From: Dastarcus helophoroides
Taxonomy: Eukaryota; Arthropoda; Insecta; Coleoptera; Bothrideridae
Assembly: GCA_028583605.1 (NCBI GenBank)
Contig: CM053326.1
Coordinates: 50,476,619 to 50,540,618, forward strand
Reading direction: 5' to 3'
DNA: 64,000 nucleotides
Shown: positions 21,225-31,059 of the stretch, piece after piece
How the letters are laid out: the number at the start of each line of letters is the position of its first letter
Numbering within the stretch: the first letter of the stretch is position 1
Notes under the pieces: generated by a model
Databases searched by the model: none
Seen by the model: only the letters and a program-made list of their open reading frames with translations
What the model was told of the DNA's origin: nothing
Position numbers and translations under genes: made by a program

Positions 21225-22145
21225 TCCGATTGATGCTAGTGCCGGGCAGTGACACATCACGTGCTCGACACTCTCATCTTCTTCTAAACACCCTCTGCAG
21301 CTCGGGTCGTTTAGAATTCCCATTCTTGGAGGCGTTTGTTTAATCGACAGTGACCTGTCCATATCTCTACAAATTTCCTGAGATTATTCGTTGAGAGTTG
21401 TAGGCATAGTTTTGCCCATTCCCTGCACGGCATTCTAATGAATGTGTGAGTTTGTCGACATGTTGTTCTTGATCTGTTTATTTAATCGACAGTGACATGT
21501 CCATATCCCCACAAATTTCCTGAGATTATTCGTTGAGAGTTGTAGGCATAGTTTTGCCCATTCCCTGCACGGCATTCTAATGAATGTGTGAGTTTGTCGA
21601 CATGTTGTTCTTGATGTGTTTGTTTAATCGACAGTGACATGTCCATATCCCCACAAGTTTCCTGAGATTATTCCTTGAGAGTTGTAGGCATAGTTTTACC
21701 CATTCCCTGCACGGCATTCTAATGAATGCTTGAGTTTGTCGGCATGTTGTTATTGATGCCCATATGGCTTTGTGTTTACGATAAATTTCTTCGTCAAGTA
21801 GGGATCTTACGGTTGATCTCGCCAGAGGAAGGGTTGGTTCTGGTCCAACGAATTGTCGCTCCGAACTCTTCCTCGCCAGTTTGTCAGCGCGTTCGTTTCC
21901 CTCTTTTCCAGAATGTCCTTTGATCCGTATTAGATCAATTGCATTCTCTTGTGATAGACATACTAAAGCTAGGTGGCAGTTCCATACCAGCACTGAGTTT
22001 GTTTTCACATTCCTCAGGGCCTTAAGGGCTGCCTGGCTGTCCGTCTTTATTGGATGTATTTTCTTGTAATGTTCAGTTGCGTCATTTGTTCGGCGCTATA
22101 TAAAATTCCCAACATCTCCGCTTGAAGAGCAGATCTAGTGATTTG
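21225..22145 (-). pseudogene. Non-LTR retrotransposon RNase H and zinc-knuckle tail, broken
   Basis: Minus strand. ITRSALQAEMLGIL carries the RNase H glutamate. After a frameshift, TDSQAALKAL carries the second aspartate, and IKGHSGKEGNERADKLAR carries the histidine loop and last aspartate. Downstream the tail CRGCLEEDESVEHVMCHCPA keeps the C-x2-C...H...C knuckle. A 141-bp segment encoding the region before the knuckle is triplicated. Family: I/R1/LOA-like non-LTR elements with RNase H. Confidence 0.85.
21338..21735 (-). repeat. 141-bp tandem triplication inside the RNase H gene relic
   Basis: TTTAATCGACAGTGACCTGT starts at 21338, and near-identical starts follow at 21481 and 21622. Each unit runs through GAGTTTGTCGACATGTTGTT. 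141 is divisible by 3, so a duplication here can keep the frame. Copies differ at a few sites, so the event is fairly recent. Confidence 0.85.
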
Positions 22146-22562
22146 CTTAGTCTGCTTTTATTCATTGCCATAAGTACTTCAGCCCTTCTTGATTCCTAAA
22201 CAGCAAGGATTTGTCCATCAGCTTACCTACAGATGGTTATATTCCTCCACCAGTTCAAATGAGCCCATTCGAGGTTAATTAATATGATGTTTTTGCTTAC
22301 AGCATAAGGTTCGCCTACGATCTATTTGGTGGGATCTTCCACAGAGCTCAGTCTTTTAATGTAGTTACTTCTAGTTGTATCGTTATAAAGGTCATATCAT
22401 TCTTCATTTTACCTTCTTTCCCATCTTAGTTCGTTTCCATCAACAATTTTTCTCAATATCTTTCCTACTCGAATTTCTAAAATTTGTTTTGTTTTTTTTG
22501 TCATTATCCATGTCTCACAAGCATTAGCGTTGGTCTCAGTATTGCTTAACACACCCTTAGTT
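22146..22562 (-). pseudogene. RTE-like reverse transcriptase 3' fragment
   Basis: The minus frame at ~22425-22560 reads ANACETWIMTKKTKQILEIR, then VGKILRKIVDGNELRW, matching the tail after the RT of endonuclease/RT elements of the RTE type (typically GSETWT.TKK..). The rest toward 22146 is too decayed to read. Its upstream continuation is at 23815-24110, split off by the Jockey-like and foldback insertions between. Confidence 0.65.
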
Positions 22563-22564
22563 TT

Positions 22565-22760
22565 GTTTAATCATTTTATTTAACATTTCTACGACCCAGT
22601 TTAGAAATATTTAAATTTTTTATTGCTTGTTGACAACATTCTAAAACAGTTTTTGAAATATAACCAAACTGGGTCGTAGAAATGTTAAATAAAATAATTA
22701 AACATAATGTTTCTGCCCAATAAGAGTTCATCATGAAGAATAAACCCTTCGATAATTCTT
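22565..22760. mobile_element. Foldback family D copy
   Basis: Inverted arms (ATTTCTACGACCCAGTTTAG against AAACTGGGTCGTAGAAAT) frame a short loop. The right flank AACATAATGTTTCTGCCC also accompanies the copy at 380-475. It is a MITE-like element without coding capacity. Confidence 0.75.
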
Positions 22761-22774
22761 TAGGTTGTTATCAT

Positions 22775-23812
22775 ATCTATAACTTAGCTATGGAAAAACA
22801 CGGTGAGGCTAGGATTGTTGCATTGAATATCTCAAAGGCCTTCGACAGAGCCTGGCACCGATCTTTGTTCGCCAAATTAACATCTTCCTCCTGAACTCTG
22901 TTGATATCCAATTTTCTCGCTGACAGATCTCTTCAGGTCGTCGTCGATGGCATCTCATCCGAGACATTTGCGAATAATGCAAGGGTGCCTCAGGAGTTTG
23001 TCCTGTCTCCTACCCTGTTTCTGTTACACATAAATGATCTCTTAACTTCAACTTCCAATTCTATATACAGCATTGGATATCTCAAAGGCCTTCCACACAG
23101 TCTGGCATCGATCTCTCCTGGTCAAATTAACATCTTATGGTCTTCCTCCTAGACTCTGTCATTTGCTATCCAATTTTCTTGCTGACCGATCTCTTCAGGT
23201 CGTCGTCGATGGCATCTTATCCGAGTCATTTGTGATTAATGCAAGAATGCCTCAGGAGTTTGTCCTGTCTCCTACTCTGTTACTGTTACACATAAACGAT
23301 CTCTTAGCTTCAACTTCCAATCCTATCTACAGCATTGGATATCTCAAAGGCCTTCGACAGAGTCTGGTATCGATCTCTCCTCGTCAAATTAACATCTCGC
23401 TGACCGATCTCTTTAGGTCGTCGTCGATGGCATCTCATGCGAGACATTTGCGATTAATGCAGGGGTGCCTCAGGGGTATGTCCTGTCTCCTACTCTGTTT
23501 TTGTTAACACATAAACGATCTCTTAGCTTCAACTTCCAATCCTATATACAGCATTGGATATCTCAAAGGCCTTCGACAGAAACTAGCATCGATCTCTCCT
23601 CGTCAAATTAACATCTTATGGTCTTCCTCCTAGACTGTGTCGTTTGATATCCAATTTTCTCGCTGATCGATCTCTTTAGGTCGTCATCGATGGCATCTCA
23701 TCCGAGACATTTGTGATGCCATCTATCCTTGTTGCATCCTACTCGCAGTGCTTTGAAGGCTTAATGGGGTTACCCTTTGCGAGTGGATTAAACTTAGAAA
23801 AAAAAAGGAACC
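22775..23812 (+). pseudogene. Jockey-like RT relic with its palm region repeated four times
   Basis: The first unit reads GEARIVALNISKAFDRAWH. Each unit continues through FLADRSLQVVVDGI and PQEFVLSPTL to INDLL.STSNPIY. These are RT domains A and B of Jockey-type elements. At the point where YADD should follow (as at ~30008) the sequence jumps back to the start of the unit. Units begin at 22822, 23072, 23334 and 23553 (spacing 250, 262, 219). After the fourth the sequence jumps to the element's 3' end (SNP-level match to 30850-30935) and a poly-A tail (~23800). The YADD motif is absent. Confidence 0.85.
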
Positions 23813-23814
23813 TT

Positions 23815-24110
23815 CGTAAACTTCCGACACTTGTTTTTGGTTGCTCTCAATTCTATTTCTTTTTCTTCTTGACATTCGTTATCTATCAAGACTCCTAACT
23901 ACCTAAAAGATTCCACTTCTTGGAATTCTAATTGTTTCTTCTTGCATGGTTGCTTTTGTTCTTGCTTCCGCATTTGTTCTTTAGTTCCATATATTTGCTT
24001 TCTTCCCTATTAGATCTCAGCCCTTCCACCTTTGCAACTTAATCAGTCGTATTGTAACTTTCTCAACTCTTCTATATTCCTTGCGCAGATCATATATTTA
24101 AGTAACAAAA
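23815..24110 (-). pseudogene. RTE-like reverse transcriptase fragment
   Basis: The minus strand shows VEGLRSNREESKYMEL and then LGVLIDNECQEEKEIELRAT, the post-YADD region (K.KYM......YLG..I....EIE.RI) of RTE-type reverse transcriptases. Frameshifts separate the pieces. It resumes at 22562 on the far side of the inserted Jockey-like copy. Confidence 0.7.
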
Positions 24111-24780
24111 GAAAAAGTTCTAAATTGTGCAGCGATTCGTTTACCAATGTACACATTAAACTGAATAAATAGCGTAAAAAAAAACAAAATCAAATTGCAT
24201 TTTGTTTGACAGAAAGTTGGCAATGAACCCGGTGTGAAAGTAGGAGACAAAATGTGACGTTTGTATCCGGCTGGTTGTCAACATATGAGAATCAGGTAGG
24301 CGGTGGACCACCAGACCTTAATATAGCACCTAATCACGGGCACGAGTGCCAGACGATTTATGAAAGGTGCGCGACTATTATATTTGCCAAACTAACACAA
24401 TACTTCAAGGACATATGGTGTTTAAATAGAGTTGTTCCAAGAACACCGCGTTATCAAGACCACCATCGACGACAATTAATTTCACATTTCACCACTTTTA
24501 TTTGTCATCCCCTTTTTGGTGTTGTAAAATTATCGACTGTGCCAACGAAAACATCTCGGTGTGTTTAATCTCGACATGGAGCGTCGAAATTGGCTAGTCA
24601 ACGGTCGACATTGACTGATCACTGTTTAGTTTGTTCTTCGGCTCGAGAGAACCTACTTTTCACCTATATACAAATATATCAATTCTAGTAGTTTGTAATG
24701 CACCACAAAAGGATACATCATATGTTACGAACTTGGCGTGGCTTTGAACTAAAAGATAAAATAAACTCGAATTTGCGAAT
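24111..24780 (+). other. Single-copy DNA with a weak exon candidate
   Basis: TTTTGTTTGACAG (to 24211) resembles an acceptor, followed by the open codons VGNEPGVKVGDKM and a TGA. A second possible frame (TFVSGWLSTYENQ) ends at CAG GTAGGC (~24295), a good donor match, but the two cannot be one frame. I do not call a gene. Confidence 0.25.
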
Positions 24781-24829
24781 TTGGGTTGGCAAGAAAGTAA
24801 TTTCGATTTTTTCACATAGACAGCATTGA

Positions 24830-25245
24830 AATACAAATCTTGTCCCTTTGAATTCATTCAAAAAAATGTAAATAACCCTGTCTATTTTTTTTTGGTGAAA
24901 CGGACTGGTCCTTGGTTATCTTCAAAAATTGAAAAACGTATTTTTTTTTTTGGTGGAACGGACTGGTCCTTGGTTATCTTCAAAAATTGAAAAACGTATT
25001 TTTTTTCGGTGGAACGGACTGGTCCTTGGTTATCTTCAAAAATTGAAAAACAAATCTTGTCCCTTTGAACCAAGAAAAATTAAAAAACACAACAAAGTTT
25101 GCTCTAACGCGTTTCGACAGACAAGCTATCATCTACAGAGAGATACAGTATCTCTCTCAATCTTTGTTGTGTATTTTAATCTTTCTTAGTTCAAAGGGAC
25201 AAGGTTTGTTTTTCAATTTTTGAAGATAACCAAGGACCAGTCCAA
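24830..25245. mobile_element. Foldback family A copy inside the mariner 5' region
   Basis: The outer arm segment GGTGGAACGGACTGGTCCTT is present three times in tandem (~24893, 24952, 25009; ~57 bp apart) before the full arm and tip. The tip on the minus strand reads CTGTAGA where intact copies have CTGAAGA. On its left is an inverted copy (~24850-24888) of the mariner segment that continues normally on its right (25247-25287). Confidence 0.8.
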
Positions 25246-25397
25246 AAAAAATAGACAGTTATTTACATTTTTTTGAATGAATTCGGTGGGTAATGTTCTT
25301 TACGATTTGACATTTGGTATCAGACAGATCAAGGTTCATTTTGAAGCCCAAGGTGAGAGATTTTATTTGTAGCTGGTAGTTGAGGGTCAGTTTTAAC

Positions 25398-26890
25398 ATG
25401 GAGTGCAAAAACGAACATTTTCGGCATATTTTACTTTTTTATTTCCGTCAAGGACGGAAAGTTCATAAAGAAATATGTGAAGTTTATGGTAATGATTGCA
25501 TAACAGAACGCACTTGTCAGTAATGGTTTAAGAAATTCCGTTCTGGAGATTTTTCACTTAAAGATGACTAGCGTTCTGGTCGAACGAGTAAAGTTGATAA
25601 TAATCAAATTAATGCCATTATTAAGAAGGATCGTCATATAACTGTTTAACAGATTTCGGTGAGGTTAAATACACAACCATCGAGAATCATTTAAAATGTC
25701 TTGGAGAAGAGAAGAGAAGAGAAGAGAAGAGAAGAGAAGAGAAGAGAAGAGAAGAGAAGAGAAGAGAAGAGAAGAGAAGAGAAGAGAAGAGAAGAGAAGA
25801 GAAGAGAAGAGAAGAGAAGAGAAGAGAAGAGAAGAGAAGAGAAGAGAAGAGAAGAGAAGATGGAAGAGAAGAGTAAGAGAGAGAAGAGAAGAGAAGAGAA
25901 GAGAAGAGAAGAGAAGAGAAGAGAAGAGAAGAGAAGAGAAGAGAAGAGAAGAGAAGAGAAGAGAAGAGAAGAGAAGAGAAGAAAGAGAAGAGAAGAAAGA
26001 GAAGAGAAGAGAAGAGAAGAGAAGAGAAGAGAAGAGAAGAGAAGAGAAGAGAAGAGAAGAGAAGAGAAGAGAAGAGAAGAGAAGAGAAGAGAAGAGAAGA
26101 GAAGAGAAAGAAGAGAAGAGAAGAGAAGAGAAGAGAAGAGAAGAGAAGAGAAGAGAAGAGAAGAGAAGAGAAGAGAAGAGAAGAGAAGAGAAGAGAAGAG
26201 AAGAGAAGAGAAGAGAAGAGAAGAGAAGAGAAGAGAAGAGAAGAGAAGAGAAGAGAAGAGAAGATGGAAGAGAAGAGTAGAGTAGAGTAGAGAAGAGAAG
26301 AGAAGAGAAGAGACAGAGAAGAGAAAAGAGAAGAGAAGAGAAGAGAAGAGATAGAGAAGAGAAGAGAAGAGAAGAGAAGAGAAAAGAAGAGAAGAGAAGA
26401 GAAAGAGAAGAGAAGAGAAGAGAAGAGAAGAGAAGAGAAGAGAAGAGAAGAGAAGAGAAGAGAAGAGAAGAGAAGAGAAGAGAAGAGAAGAGAAGAGAAG
26501 AGAAGAGAAGAGAAGAGAAGAGAAGAGAAGAGAAGAGAAGAGAAGAGAAGAGAAGAGAAGAGAAGAGAAGAGAAGAGCAACATGAGAACGCTCGTCCTCA
26601 TGTCGCAAAACCTGTCAAAAAGTACTTGGAAACGTTAAAATGGGATGTTTTACCGCACCCGCCGTATTCCCCAGATATTGCCCCGTCCGATTACGATGAC
26701 ACATGGCTTGGCTGACCAGCACTTAACTTCTTACGAGGAAGCGAAAAAATGAATCGATACATGGATCAAAAGACGAACTGTTCTTCTGAGCTGGTATCCG
26801 AAAATTTACAGAAAGATGGGAAAAAGTAGTGGCTGCTAGCGATGGACAATACTTTGAATACTCGATTTGTAACCATTTTTGCTCAATAAA
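25398..26890 (+). pseudogene. Mariner transposase pseudogene
   Basis: From ATG 25398 the frame reads MECKNEHFRHILLFYFRQG, then KEICEVYGNDCITERTCQ and, after a stop, WFKKFRSGDFSLKDD: the helix-turn-helix region, with in-frame stops after TERTCQ, KDD and HITV. Sequence after the array (26578 on) resumes with HENARPHVAKPVKKYLETL and YSPDIAPSDY. The last aspartate of the DD34D triad is present (SDY); the middle one is Glu in HENARPH (usually HDN). There are 34 residues between them. The central ~150 residues, including the first catalytic Asp, are gone. It encodes no functional enzyme. Confidence 0.9.
25697..26577. repeat. Third purine pentanucleotide array
   Basis: Nearly uniform GAGAA repeats, with rare variants (GATGGAAGAG at ~25859 and ~26263, a short GAGTA run at ~26277-26290, some six-base steps). 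It is far more homogeneous than the 6.4-9.2 kb array and so probably younger. The left border is TGTCTTG (mariner coding) and the right border CAACATGAGAACGC. Long frames on both strands are period-5 artefacts. Confidence 0.95.
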
Positions 26891-27367
26891 GCCCCAAATT
26901 TCCATTTTTGCTCAATAAAGCCTCAAATTTCGAAAAAAAAACCTTTAAAACTAATTCCAACTCCTAGTATAACTGGTAAAAATTTCTCAAATGATGATGA
27001 CCCTAAATCACACTTGGTTTAGTTTTTTTCTGAGAAGAATCAGGAATTCCATGAGCGCGCGGAATCATGAAGTTACAAGAAAGATGGCAAAAGATCATTC
27101 AACAAAATGAAAAATGTATAATTGATTGAGGTCCATTCTTTGTATTAAAAAAATGGGTCTTTTTCATACTACAAAACCGAAATTACTTTCTTGCCAACCT
27201 AATATATAAAAGAAGTTTAACTCGTAAAAGTGCTACAATTTTAAACAACTAAGTCAAAAATCCTTCATAAAATTCGACATCAGATTATTTTTAAAAAGGT
27301 GAAATTTCAAATTTTGATATTTCATGCAAAAACTTTGCGGCAAATGTCGAAATTTACCGATTAAAGT

Positions 27368-28620
27368 CAAAATTAGGGGGATACGGAAATTGCAAATTTT
27401 GAGTTAGCATTTTAAAAGAAGGTAATAATTTTACTTTATTTGGGCCAAAACTTTCTACAGATTTTGATAAAATATGTAGGATGATGTTATGAATAAAATA
27501 GGAAAATATGAGAATTTCTAGAGGAACTGTACATCTCAAGGAATTCGAGGCTTCTTTCCACATGTTAGGGAAACATCTTGAAGTATAGCAACATAGCAGC
27601 TTCAGCATCCACTCGTATTGTATCCACGCGTACAGTCTATGCTAAAGATGGAGTAGTGGTGGTTGGAGTTTATGTTTCAAAATTAGGGGGATACGGAAAT
27701 GGCAAATTTTGAGTTAACATTTTAAAAGAAGGTAATAATTTTACTTTATTTGGGCCAAAACTTTCTCCAGATTTTGATAAAATATGTAGGATGATGTTAT
27801 GAATAAAATAGGAAAATATGAGAATTTCTAGAGAAACTTGTACATCTCAAGGAATTCGATGCTTCTTTCCACATGTTAGGGAAACATCTTGAAGTATAGC
27901 AACATAGCAGCTTCAGTATCCACTCGTATTGTATCCACGCGTACAATCTATGCTAAAGATGGCATAGTGGTGGTTGGAGTTTATGTTTCAAAATTAGGGG
28001 AATACGGAAATGGCAAATTTTGAGTTAACATTTTAAAAGAAGGTAATAATTTTACTTTATTTGGGCCAAAACTTTCTACAGATTTTGATAAAATATGTAG
28101 GATGATATTATGAATAAAATGGGAAAATATGAGAATTTCTAGAGGAACTGTACATCTCAAGAAATTTGAGGCTTCTTTCCACATGTCAGGGAAACATCTT
28201 GAAGTATAGCAACATAGCAGCTTCAGCATCCACTCGTATTGTATCCACGCGTACAGTCTATGCTAAAGATGGAGTAGTGGTGGTTGGAGTTTATGTTTCA
28301 AAATTAGGGGGATACGGAAATGGCAAATTTTGAGTTAACATTTTAAAAGAAGGTAATAATTTTACTTTATTGGGGCCAAAACTTTCTACGGATTTGGATA
28401 AAAAAGTAATATACTATGTAGGATGATACTGTGAGTAAAATGGTAAAATAAGGGGATTTATAGAGGTGTTGTACATCTCAAAGAATTCGATGCTTCTTTC
28501 CACATGTTAGGGAAACATCTTGAAGTATAGCAACATAGCAGCTTTAGTATCCACTCGTATTGTATCCAAGCGTACAATCTATGCTAAAGATGGAGTAGTG
28601 GCGGCAGTCTGGTGTTTACG
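27368..28620 (+). repeat. 310-bp tandem repeat, four units
   Basis: Units start CAAAATTAGGGGGATACGG at 27368, 27678, 27989 and 28299. Each contains GGGCCAAAACTTTCTACAG and AGGGAAACATCTTGAAGTAT. Units 1-3 are close to identical; unit 4 is more diverged after ~28380. The minus frames of 82-84 codons are copies of one by-product. Related dispersed sequence is at 51235-51480 and 56270-56640. Confidence 0.9.
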
Positions 28621-29762
28621 TTTGGCCATAATTAAGTGAGATCTAATCTTCTAAATCTTTAAAAATCTAAAAACGTTTTGCTACGAATACTTCCGGTGAA
28701 CTACCTAAACTAGAAAAGAAGTAAGGCACATTCAACAGTATTTATTTGCATATCTATTTCGCATACATATTTTGTTTATGAGTACTGACTGTCATTACTG
28801 TTAGCTGAAACATCTGTCGGATATTTCAGCACTCGCGACTGAAATGGTAATGAATTATTAGAGTAGTGAATTGCCGAATTGTTCAGATTTCTAAAAAAAA
28901 CGTGTCTAAAATTCCATGCCCAAAAACCTAGCTTGAAGATTTTTTTTTGTAGTCTTTTGTATCCACAAATATGTAGAACTGTAACTATCCTGCGATTTGT
29001 CAGTAAACCACAAATTTCACAAAATCTCTTCCTCATGATATTGACCACTATTAAGTAGAGAGGTGGAAAATGAAAATATTTTCTTTGATAAGAAGCACCT
29101 TATTTAACTAACTTAGTTTCTAGAAAATGATTGTTCAAGGAAGTCGAATGCGATAATATTTATATTTGTAACAAATCTTTCCTGGTAATCATTAATCTCG
29201 AATTTGACACGTAAAATATAATATTTATTATTACATTATAATATTTCCTTCAACCTTAATTGATAATGCTCTGAACAGTATTGCAAAGCTTATAAGTTTA
29301 ATCTGAAATGCGCCTTTAATATTTAACAGCAATGAATATAAATGGTATTAATTACATTTAAGAATGCCCTAGGGTGTTTTACACCCTCCATATTTGTACT
29401 AAGAGAAACCCTTGCTATCAAATTGAATTAGAACATAGAACATTAAACATTCCTTTCGACTTGTACTTATTCCTGACTATTCCCATTAATGCTTAATGGA
29501 TTTTTCTAGAAGGAGCACATTTAAGAAGTACCCAACATTATTTTTAATTGGATTGTGTTTGCCATTATGTATTTTAATAAAACCGAATCTCGTCATTCAA
29601 TTATCAATCCCAATAATCTTTCGATTTGCTTGCAAAGTCTCTGGCTGATTTAAATGACCTGCAAACTGTATAAATAAAAGTAATTTTAATAAAGGAAAGC
29701 AATCGAAAGAAATGTGTGCATTGTATTAGCCTCTGATTGTATTCCATAACTCAGTAAGTCGC
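28621..29762. other. Apparently single-copy AT-rich DNA
   Basis: No family of this window is seen. A minus frame of 90 codons (28776-29048) lacks splice or start support. No gene is called. Confidence 0.35.
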
Positions 29763-30943
29763 AAGGGCCTTCGACAGAGTCTGGCATCGACCTCTTCTCA
29801 CTAAATTAATATCTTATGGTCTTCCTCCTGGATTCTGTCATTTGATATCCAATGTTATCGCCGACAGATCTCTTCAGGTTGTCGTCGATGGCATATCATC
29901 CGAGACATTTGCGATTAACGCAGGGGTGCCTCAGGGGTCTGTTCTGTCTCCTACTCTATTTGTTACACGAAAACAATCTCTTAGCTTCAACTTCCAATCC
30001 TATATACAACTACGCAGATGATAGTAACCTTGTGTCATCTTTTTTCTCCGTCAAAGCATTATCTATCGCTGCTTCAGATCGACACTAAGGGAACAGCAGA
30101 TACAGACGATTAATGGGGATCTCGGGATTATTCTGGAATGGGGTAAGAACAATTTGGTCGACTTCAATGCTTCAAAAACTCAGGCCGTGGTTTTCTCTAG
30201 GAGAACATCAAGGGATAATGCAACAAACATACTAATGGACGGTAAAATCCTTCCCATGGGATCTAATCTGTCTATTCTAGGAGTGAATGCGAGCACTAAC
30301 TTCTCTTGGGACAATCATGTGCGCCCCATTGCCAAATCCGCCTTTCAGAATCTAGACTTTCTCTTTGGAGCTAAAAAGTACTTCACATCTCATCAACCAT
30401 TTAGCCTATACAAAGCCCAAGTTATGCCAACACTAGCCAATACTGTTCTCATGTTTGAAGTTCAGCCCCAACACTTTAGCTCTCTTGGATTCAATTCAAA
30501 GAACGATTCGCCTAATTGATGACGAGAGTTTGACCAATTCTCTTGAAACACCAGAGCACAGGCGTATGGTTGGTGACTTGTCTCTTTTCTACAAGTACTA
30601 TCATGGAATATGCTCGCAGGAACTAATAGGATTGATCCCCCCAAGGGCAAGATTCTTGAGGCATACTAAACAGTCGGAGACAGCAAATTTTTGTGCTGTC
30701 CAACTTGACACAGTGAAACAGTGAACAACAGTGAGGACTTCTATCTAGGAAGACTCTTTTTTCGATAGAACTGTCAAGCTATGGAACGCGTTATCGAAAG
30801 GAATTTTTCCCAAAAATTGCAACCTATCCTTGTGTAAGAAGGCGGTTCATCGCTATCTATCCTTGTTTCCGCATCCTACTCGCAATGCTTTGAAGGATAA
30901 TGGGGTTACCCTTTGGGAGTGGATTAAACTTAAAAAAAAAGCC
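29763..30943 (+). pseudogene. 5'-truncated Jockey-like element, copy 1
   Basis: Starts in RT domain A (AFDRVWHRPLL-like). It keeps VPQGSVLSPTLF and YNYADDSNLVSSFFSVK (the catalytic YADD, ~30008), then the thumb (WGKNNLVDFNASKTQAVVFS), MVGDLSLFYKYYHGICSQEL and the C-terminal KLWNALSKGIFP. Several frameshifts break it. It ends directly in an A-tract at ~30932-30941 after GAGTGGATTAAACTT, as expected for target-primed insertion. 5' truncation is typical of the class. Confidence 0.9.
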
Positions 30944-31059
30944 AGGCTTTCTTTTTGGAGCTAAGAATTACTTCACATCTCATCAACTGCTCACTCAAAA
31001 TAAAGCTCAAGTTAAACCAACACTACTACCAGTGGCGGCTCGTAGCCAAAACTAATGGA

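Larger units (their letters stand above)
24781..27201 (+). mobile_element. Mariner transposon, inactivated and interrupted twice
   Basis: Terminal repeats: left GGGTTGGCAAGAAAGTAATT (from 24783), right TACTTTCTTGCCAACCTA (27184-27201). The left half is interrupted by family A foldback DNA (~24830-25245). The transposase core is replaced by a purine array (25697-26577). AATAAA occurs at ~26884. The right end abuts TA, the usual mariner target; the left flank no longer shows TA. Confidence 0.9.

Noticed and set aside
25687..26608. Long open frames on both strands (Arg/Glu/Lys-rich and Ser/Leu/Phe-rich)
   Set aside because: By-products of the GAGAA array inside a dead mariner.
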